A stretch of DNA of 64,000 nucleotides from Alphaproteobacteria bacterium (GTDB lineage Bacteria > Myxococcota_A > UBA796 > GCA-2862545): the NCBI GenBank assembly GCA_020632915.1, contig JACKEP010000014.1:104609-168608 (forward strand). The letters run 5' to 3'. Shown piece after piece: positions 53,966 through 64,000 of this stretch. Both the position numbers and the translations under genes were made by a program. Numbering within the stretch: position 1 is the stretch's first letter; each line of letters starts with the position of its first letter. The notes below the pieces were generated by a model, which worked only from the letters and a program-made list of their open reading frames with translations, was not told the DNA's origin and did not search any database.

Positions 53966-54877
53966 ATGCCCCACCCGCTGCGCGCGTCCCTGCTGCTGAC
54001 CCTCGGCCTGCTGGCCGGCACGGCCCACGCCGGGACCATCGACCTGCAGCTGTCGGGCGTCGACACGGAGGTGCCGTCGACGATGAAGTTCGAGGTCCGG
54101 TCGGCCATCACCCGCATGCACGCCTGGTACGGCGACCAGCTCGGCCTGACGTTCCCGCCGCGCGTGGTGGTGCAGGTGCGGCTCATCGCCAACCGGGCGA
54201 CCTACGACGCCCTCGCCCGCAACTACGTCCACGAGACGTCGGTGGGCTTCTTCGCCCCCGAGGCGGGCGGCGTGATGTGGGCCCAGCCCACCCAGGCCGC
54301 CACCGAGGGCACGCTCGTGCACGAGACCAGCCACTACCTGCTCGACGAGGCCGGCGTGCGCCCGCCCAAGTGGGTCAACGAGGGCCTGGCCGAGGTGTTC
54401 GAGCGCTTCCGGGTGGCGGGCAACGCCGTCTACGTCGACCCCGATCCGCGCGTGCTCGCCTGGCTGCGCGGCGGCGGCGGCATGTCCGTCGAGCGCCTGC
54501 TGCGGATGGGAGACGGCGACTGGGGCGGCCTCGCCGATGGTCCCCTCGGGCGCGCGCCGCACTCGAACGGCTACGCCCTGGTGGCGTTCCTCGTCACGAG
54601 CCCCGCGGGCAAGCGGACGCTGGCCGAGATCATCCGACGCTACGACGGCAGCCGCAGCACCGCCGAGGTGGTCGCCGCCGTCGAGGACACCTGGCGCGGC
54701 GGGGTCCGCCAGCTCGAACTCGACTGGCGCGCGTGGTGGTCCGGTCGGCCGGCTCCGGTGCAGCTGCCCGTGGCCACCGGCGCCGAGCGGGTGGTGGAGG
54801 CCAGCGCCGACGCCGCCGATCCGTGCCCGGGTGGGATCATGATCCGCCGCGGCAGCGAGACCGTCTGCTCCAACTGA
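53966..54877 (+). CDS. Secreted gluzincin-like metalloprotease (peptidase MA family type)
   Basis: A 303-residue exported protein with signal peptide ending TAHAG. The zinc motif HETSH (residues 119-123, HExxH) is followed by WVNEGLAEVFE, whose Glu (139 or 143) would be the third ligand. This is the pattern of peptidase_MA-like enzymes. The C-terminal part is helical with AWWSG and a final Cys pair. It probably acts in the periplasm or outside the cell. ATG with GGAGGA ribosome site. Tail-to-tail with the PI-PLC-like gene. Confidence 0.83.
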   Translation: MPHPLRASLLLTLGLLAGTAHAGTIDLQLSGVDTEVPSTMKFEVRSAITRMHAWYGDQLGLTFPPRVVVQVRLIANRATYDALARNYVHETSVGFFAPEAGGVMWAQPTQAATEGTLVHETSHYLLDEAGVRPPKWVNEGLAEVFERFRVAGNAVYVDPDPRVLAWLRGGGGMSVERLLRMGDGDWGGLADGPLGRAPHSNGYALVAFLVTSPAGKRTLAEIIRRYDGSRSTAEVVAAVEDTWRGGVRQLELDWRAWWSGRPAPVQLPVATGAERVVEASADAADPCPGGIMIRRGSETVCSN

Positions 54878-54884
54878 CGGGCGG

Positions 54885-55955
54885 CTACTCGCCGGCGAGC
54901 CGGGCCCGGTTGCGGTCGATGACCGCCTGCACGAGCTCGGAGTCCTCGTAGTAGGCGCCGGCGAACAGGTTCATGTTCGCCGAGCCGTCGTGGGCCGCGA
55001 TCATCCGCGTGGCGAAGTCGCCCGCGAAGCCGAACGCCACCTGCGCATCGGCCAGCGACGGGTAGTCGAGCACGTAGCCAGCCTGCTCCAGCGCGTCGTC
55101 GGTGCCGTCGAGCGAGAACACGAGGTCGTTCTGCAGGAACGCGGTGGGGTCGCGGCTGTCGACGGTGGCGGCGAGCCGGGCGTCGACGCCGTCGGGAGAG
55201 GTGGTGAGGGACCACTGCCGTTCGAAGCGGAAGTCCGACATCGGGCAGTCGCCCCGCGCGTCGAACACGGCGCGCAGGTCGCCGGAGGCACCCCACACCA
55301 GCGTGCGTCCGCTCGCCACGACCTCACCGTAGGTGGCCGCTGCCGCGAGACCTTCCCCGTCCCACAGCAGGTCGCACACCGAGCGTCCGCCGGCGCGGGG
55401 CGCGGCGAGCAGGTCGGCGAAGTCCGGCCAGCGGGCGGCCTCCAGGTCGACGCCGAACGTCACGATCACGGGCTCCGTGGGGTGGTCGACGGCGAAGGCG
55501 ACCAGGGCGTCGAGCACCTCGGTGACCGGCACGCCGTAGATGCTGTGCCAGGTCGTGATCACGCCGTCCTTGTCGGTGACGTTGATCTCGACGGCGCGGA
55601 TGCCGTCGACGAGCTGCGCGCCGATCGACCGCGTCTGCATCTTCGACCAGTCGACGATGCGCTGGCGGCTGACCTCGGCCTCCGGATCGGGATCGAGCGT
55701 GTCCCAGAGCAGCTTGACCGCGGACGGGGCGTGCGGCGAGATGCCGTGCTCGGCCGCGCAGGCGTAGGAGCTGGCGTTGAACGCGCCGGGCAGCAGCATC
55801 CGCCCGAGCGCGACGTCGGGGGCGTCGGCGAAGACGTCACCCATCCACGAGGCGGTGGCCGGCTCGGGCACGTCGGTGTCGCTGTCGACGGCGACGTCGT
55901 CGGGCGCGGCGGCGCAGGCGGACACGAGCAGGACCAGGCACAGACCGCGCGGCAT
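54885..55955 (-). CDS. PI-PLC-like lipoprotein with degenerate active site
   Basis: A 356-residue predicted lipoprotein (lipobox VSAC). A phosphatidylinositol-phospholipase-C X-domain-like TIM barrel is indicated by LPGAFNASSYAC, QLVDGIRAVEINV, WHSIYGVPVTEVLDAL and HPTEPVIVTFG. In bacterial PI-PLC the first motif contains the catalytic His (GTHDS or GSHNS); here that position is Phe (GAFNAS). The Arg/Asp of the second motif is also changed. The later His in WHS is kept. It may be a binding protein or use altered chemistry. ATG with GGGAGGG upstream. Confidence 0.78.
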   Translation of the reverse strand: MPRGLCLVLLVSACAAAPDDVAVDSDTDVPEPATASWMGDVFADAPDVALGRMLLPGAFNASSYACAAEHGISPHAPSAVKLLWDTLDPDPEAEVSRQRIVDWSKMQTRSIGAQLVDGIRAVEINVTDKDGVITTWHSIYGVPVTEVLDALVAFAVDHPTEPVIVTFGVDLEAARWPDFADLLAAPRAGGRSVCDLLWDGEGLAAAATYGEVVASGRTLVWGASGDLRAVFDARGDCPMSDFRFERQWSLTTSPDGVDARLAATVDSRDPTAFLQNDLVFSLDGTDDALEQAGYVLDYPSLADAQVAFGFAGDFATRMIAAHDGSANMNLFAGAYYEDSELVQAVIDRNRARLAGE

Positions 55956-56049
55956 GGGTGCTCCGGGTGGTCGCCCTCCCTATCACCGGAGGCCAGGGTG
56001 GGTGCGCAGCGTCGTGCACGCCGCCACGACGCCGACGCGGCGACCACGC

Positions 56050-61188
<5,139 letters not shown>

Positions 61189-61484
61189 GACCACGACACT
61201 CCTGCGGGGGTTCGGACGCGTTCGTAGCACGCGCGCAGGCCGTCTCGGGCGGGGCCGTCCGACACCGAGCGGCGCGGCCGGCTGAAAGGACCTGAAAGAC
61301 GGCGCGGCCTGCGGATACCCAATGCGCACGATCCGCGGATCCCTTCCGTTCCACCTCTGTTCTCCACCGCACGAACGCAGCTTCGGTACGCCGATGTCCG
61401 ACGCTGACGTCCGCGTGGCGTCCGGGCGTCGATGGGGAGGATTTCGCACGCACGCTACCGCCTCGGACATTCCCGGAGGCACCC
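61189..61484. promoter_or_regulatory. Divergent promoter region with nested direct repeats
   Basis: This 296-bp spacer separates the kinase gene from the FGE-fold lipoprotein gene. GGCGCGGCC occurs at 61271-61279 and 61301-61309. Between them CTGAAAG is repeated at 61282-61288 and 61292-61298, ten bases apart, so both copies face the same side of the helix. This looks like an operator. CTACGA on the minus strand near 61222-61227 is a possible kinase -10. Confidence 0.4.
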
Positions 61485-64000
61485 ATGCGCTCGTGTTGGA
61501 TAGGACTCCTCTGTGCTGCGACGCTCGGCTGCGCAGCCCCCTCGCCGGACGGCGTCGCCGCCACCGTCGCCCGACGGGTCGGCGCGTCGCCGTACGTCCT
61601 GCAGGTCAGCCCCGCCGTCCCCGGCGAGGTCATGACCCTGACGGTGAGCGGCCTCCCCCCGGGGACCACCACGTTCTTCCTGGTGAGCACCCGCGGCGAG
61701 GGGCCGGGCCCCTGCCACCCCAACCTGCCGGTGTGCGTCGACGTCAACGCGCCCGCCACGGTCCTGGGGAGTGCCCGGGCCGACGCCTCGGGCGTCGCGA
61801 CGCGGCAGGTGACCGTGCCCGCGACCCTCCGGCCCGGCATCGGCATCTGGGTGCAGGGTGCGGCCCTGCTCGGCGCCGCCAGCGACACCACCCAGGTCGT
61901 GCACCGCCTCCTTGGCGACGGGGACGCCGACGGGGTGCTCCCGGGTGACGACTGCGACGACACCGACGCCACGCGGGCGCGCTACCCCGACTGCGATCCG
62001 CTCGTGGCGCTGCCCCCCGGGGTGTTCGACATGGGCTGCGTCGAGGGCCGCGACGACGGCACGTTCGCCTGCGACCCCGCCGAGCTCCCGGTCCACCCGG
62101 TCCGCCTGACGCGTCCGTTCGAGGTGTCCCGGTCCGAGGTCACCCAGGCCCAGTGGGCCGCGACGCTGGGCGTCAACCCCTCCGCCTTCTCCACCTCCGG
62201 CGCGCACGGAGTCGATTGCGGACCCGACTGCCCGGTGGAGTCGGTGACGTGGTGGGACGCGCTCGCCTTCGCCAACGCCGTGTCGGCCGCCCACGGCCTG
62301 CCGAGCTGCTACACGCTCTCGAACTGCGCCGGAGTGCCCGGCGACGGGCTGTTCTGCGCGGGGCAGCCGGTGGTCAACGCACCGGGCGGCGATCCGGGGC
62401 GCTGCGAGGGCTACCGCCTGCCCACCGAGGCCGAGTGGGAGTACGCCGCACGCGGCCGTGAAGCCCACGCCTTCCCCGGCAGCGACACGCGCACCGACGT
62501 CGCGTGGACCTCGGCCGAGACCTCCCAGCCGCGACCCGTCTGCACGAAGGTGGCGAACGCCTTCGACCTCTGCGACATGAGCGGCAACGTCACCGAGTGG
62601 ACCTGGGATCGCCACGGTGCCTACAGCGCCTCGCCAGCCCTCGATCCGACGGGATCGACCACCGGGGCCGAGCGGTCGGTGCGCGGCGGCGACTTCGGGT
62701 CGACCGCCGCGACCCACCGCACGGCAGCGCGCGGCCACGCCTACGCCACGTTCGAGGCAGACTGGCTCGGGGTGCGCCTCGCCCGCACGCTGCCCGACGC
62801 CGACGCCGACGGCCTGTCGGACGCCGACGAGGCGCGCCTGGGCACCGACCCCGCGCTGGCCGACTCCGACGGCGACGGCCTCCCCGACGGCGCCGAGGTG
62901 CACGATCTCGGCACCGACCCGCTCGCCGAGGACACCGACGGCGACGGGCTCGGCGACGCCGACGAGGTGGCCTGGGGCCTGTCGCCGACCGTGTCCTGGC
63001 GGGTGGGGTGCGCGTCCGAGGACGAGACGCCGGCGTCGTCCCTCGACGCGTGCCTCCCCACCGTCGACGTGCCGTCGGGCACGTTCGAGATGGGGTGCCT
63101 GTCCGATCGGGACGCCACCTTCTCCGCCCTGTGCGCGCGCTACCCGATCACCGGGCCCGCCCACACCGTGGCGCTGACGCGGCCGTTCGAGATGACCACC
63201 TCCGAGGTCACGCGGCGGGCCTGGACGGCCCTGATGGGCGCCGAGCCCTCCGCAGCAGCGCCCGGCACGTCGGCCCCGTGCACCGGCGACTGCCCGGTGG
63301 ACCGCGTCGGCTACTGGGACGCCCTGGCCTTCGCGAACGCGGCCTCGCACGTCGCCGGCCGCCCGGCCTGCTACGACCTGGCCGCGTGCACCGGCACCCC
63401 CGGCGTCGACCTGACGTGTCCCGGCACCGTGCCGGTCCTCGCCCCGGCGGGGGACGTGCAGGCCTGCGAGGGCTACCGCCTGCCCACCGAGGCCGAGTGG
63501 GAGTACGCCGCACGTGCCGACGGCGACCTCCGCTTCCCCGGGAGCCACATCGCCGCCGACGTCGCCTGGTACGCCGCGGACGGCCCCGCGCCCGTGTGCA
63601 CGCTCGACGCGAACGCGTGGGGGCTCTGCGACCTCGCCGGCAACCTGCTGGAGTGGACGTGGGACGGGCACTGGCCCTACGGCGACTTCCTGGACGTCGC
63701 CGCCACCAGCGTCGACCCGATCGGACCCCCGACCGCGACCCCCGTCCGCACCGTGCGAGGCGGCGCCTACACCGACGGCGACAGCGATCCGCTCCACAGC
63801 GCCTGGCGCGGCGCCGCACCGCTCCCGGACCACTACCGCACCATCGGCCTGCGCCTCGTGCGCACCGTGCCCGACACCGACGGCGACCGCCTGTCGGACG
63901 CGGCCGAGCAGCGCCTGGGCACCGACCCCCTCGATCCCGACACCGACGGCGACGGCGTCCTCGACGGGACGGAGCACTTCACCACCGGCACCGACCCCCT
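61485..64000 (+). CDS. Lipoprotein with tandem FGE-fold domains and thrombospondin type 3 repeats (partial)
   Basis: At least 838 residues, running off the window. The lipobox TLGC is followed by a beta-sandwich-like domain and a Ca-loop stretch (DGDADGVLPGDDCDD). Then come a first FGE-type domain (LPPGVFDMGC, LPTEAEWEYAARG, SGNVTEWTWD, VRGGDFGS), thrombospondin type 3 repeats (SDSDGDGLPDGAEV, EDTDGDGLGDADE) and a second FGE-type domain (PSGTFEMGC, LPTEAEWEYAARA, AGNLLEWTWD, VRGGAYTD). Further DTDGDG repeats follow. The catalytic Cys pair of true FGEs is missing after both RGG motifs, so a structural or binding role is likely. ATG with GGAGG upstream. Confidence 0.88.
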   Translation, partial: MRSCWIGLLCAATLGCAAPSPDGVAATVARRVGASPYVLQVSPAVPGEVMTLTVSGLPPGTTTFFLVSTRGEGPGPCHPNLPVCVDVNAPATVLGSARADASGVATRQVTVPATLRPGIGIWVQGAALLGAASDTTQVVHRLLGDGDADGVLPGDDCDDTDATRARYPDCDPLVALPPGVFDMGCVEGRDDGTFACDPAELPVHPVRLTRPFEVSRSEVTQAQWAATLGVNPSAFSTSGAHGVDCGPDCPVESVTWWDALAFANAVSAAHGLPSCYTLSNCAGVPGDGLFCAGQPVVNAPGGDPGRCEGYRLPTEAEWEYAARGREAHAFPGSDTRTDVAWTSAETSQPRPVCTKVANAFDLCDMSGNVTEWTWDRHGAYSASPALDPTGSTTGAERSVRGGDFGSTAATHRTAARGHAYATFEADWLGVRLARTLPDADADGLSDADEARLGTDPALADSDGDGLPDGAEVHDLGTDPLAEDTDGDGLGDADEVAWGLSPTVSWRVGCASEDETPASSLDACLPTVDVPSGTFEMGCLSDRDATFSALCARYPITGPAHTVALTRPFEMTTSEVTRRAWTALMGAEPSAAAPGTSAPCTGDCPVDRVGYWDALAFANAASHVAGRPACYDLAACTGTPGVDLTCPGTVPVLAPAGDVQACEGYRLPTEAEWEYAARADGDLRFPGSHIAADVAWYAADGPAPVCTLDANAWGLCDLAGNLLEWTWDGHWPYGDFLDVAATSVDPIGPPTATPVRTVRGGAYTDGDSDPLHSAWRGAAPLPDHYRTIGLRLVRTVPDTDGDRLSDAAEQRLGTDPLDPDTDGDGVLDGTEHFTTGTDP

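Overview
The window is about 64 kb of very GC-rich (by eye around 70 percent or more), densely packed bacterial chromosome. It carries about fifty protein genes, no RNA gene I could recognise, no insertion sequence and no CRISPR array. Many genes start with GTG and many neighbours overlap by ATGA or GTGA. The gene content suggests a Myxococcota-like (former deltaproteobacterial) organism: at least ten predicted lipoproteins (several Cys-rich), a TIGR02147-type regulator, an AgmX/PglI-like protein, a giant Ser/Thr kinase with a STAND module and propeller, FGE-fold proteins with thrombospondin type 3 repeats, and several PQQ-type propellers. That assignment is inference from gene content, not from a marker gene.

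Layout. 1-5,879: minus-strand set of an ABC export/lipoprotein-type transporter (ATPase plus FtsX permease), a PQQ-like propeller and a DMT-like membrane protein. 6,295-12,543: surface and secreted proteins, namely a Flp-type prepilin with a huge Asp/Gly/His tail, a second short Glu-Tyr helix protein, Cys-rich lipoproteins and a lipoprotein carrying a PPDK-type PEP/pyruvate-binding domain. 12,735-20,562: a six-gene minus-strand run (AMP-binding ligase, LuxC/ALDH-like reductase, PQQ propeller, HemW-like radical SAM enzyme, halogenase-like flavoprotein, glycosyltransferase) that looks like an undescribed small-molecule pathway. 20,716-29,643: lectin and TPR lipoproteins, sodium:solute symporter with its DUF3311 partner, FGE-fold plus PQQ pair, ankyrin and TfoX-like proteins.

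29,673-38,353: SDR, acyltransferase, ETF:quinone oxidoreductase, then a tandem lspA-lspA-lgt-lgt block converging on comEC. 38,550-47,322: housekeeping enzymes (malate dehydrogenase, phosphoglycerate mutase) mixed with a FadL-type porin, lipoproteins and an amine-oxidase-like FAD enzyme. 47,373-55,955: bifunctional aldolase/SDR, membrane sulfatase-family protein, TIGR02147 regulator with a lipoprotein, a gluzincin-like protease and a degenerate PI-PLC-like lipoprotein. 56,050-64,000: kinase-STAND-propeller protein divergent from a lipoprotein with at least two FGE-fold domains that runs off the window.

How the genes fit together: the doubled lipoprotein maturation genes match the large number of lipoproteins. 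The 12.7-20.6 kb run has the logic of acid activation and reduction, radical chemistry, possible halogenation and glycosylation. Most of the rest is envelope biology and central metabolism.
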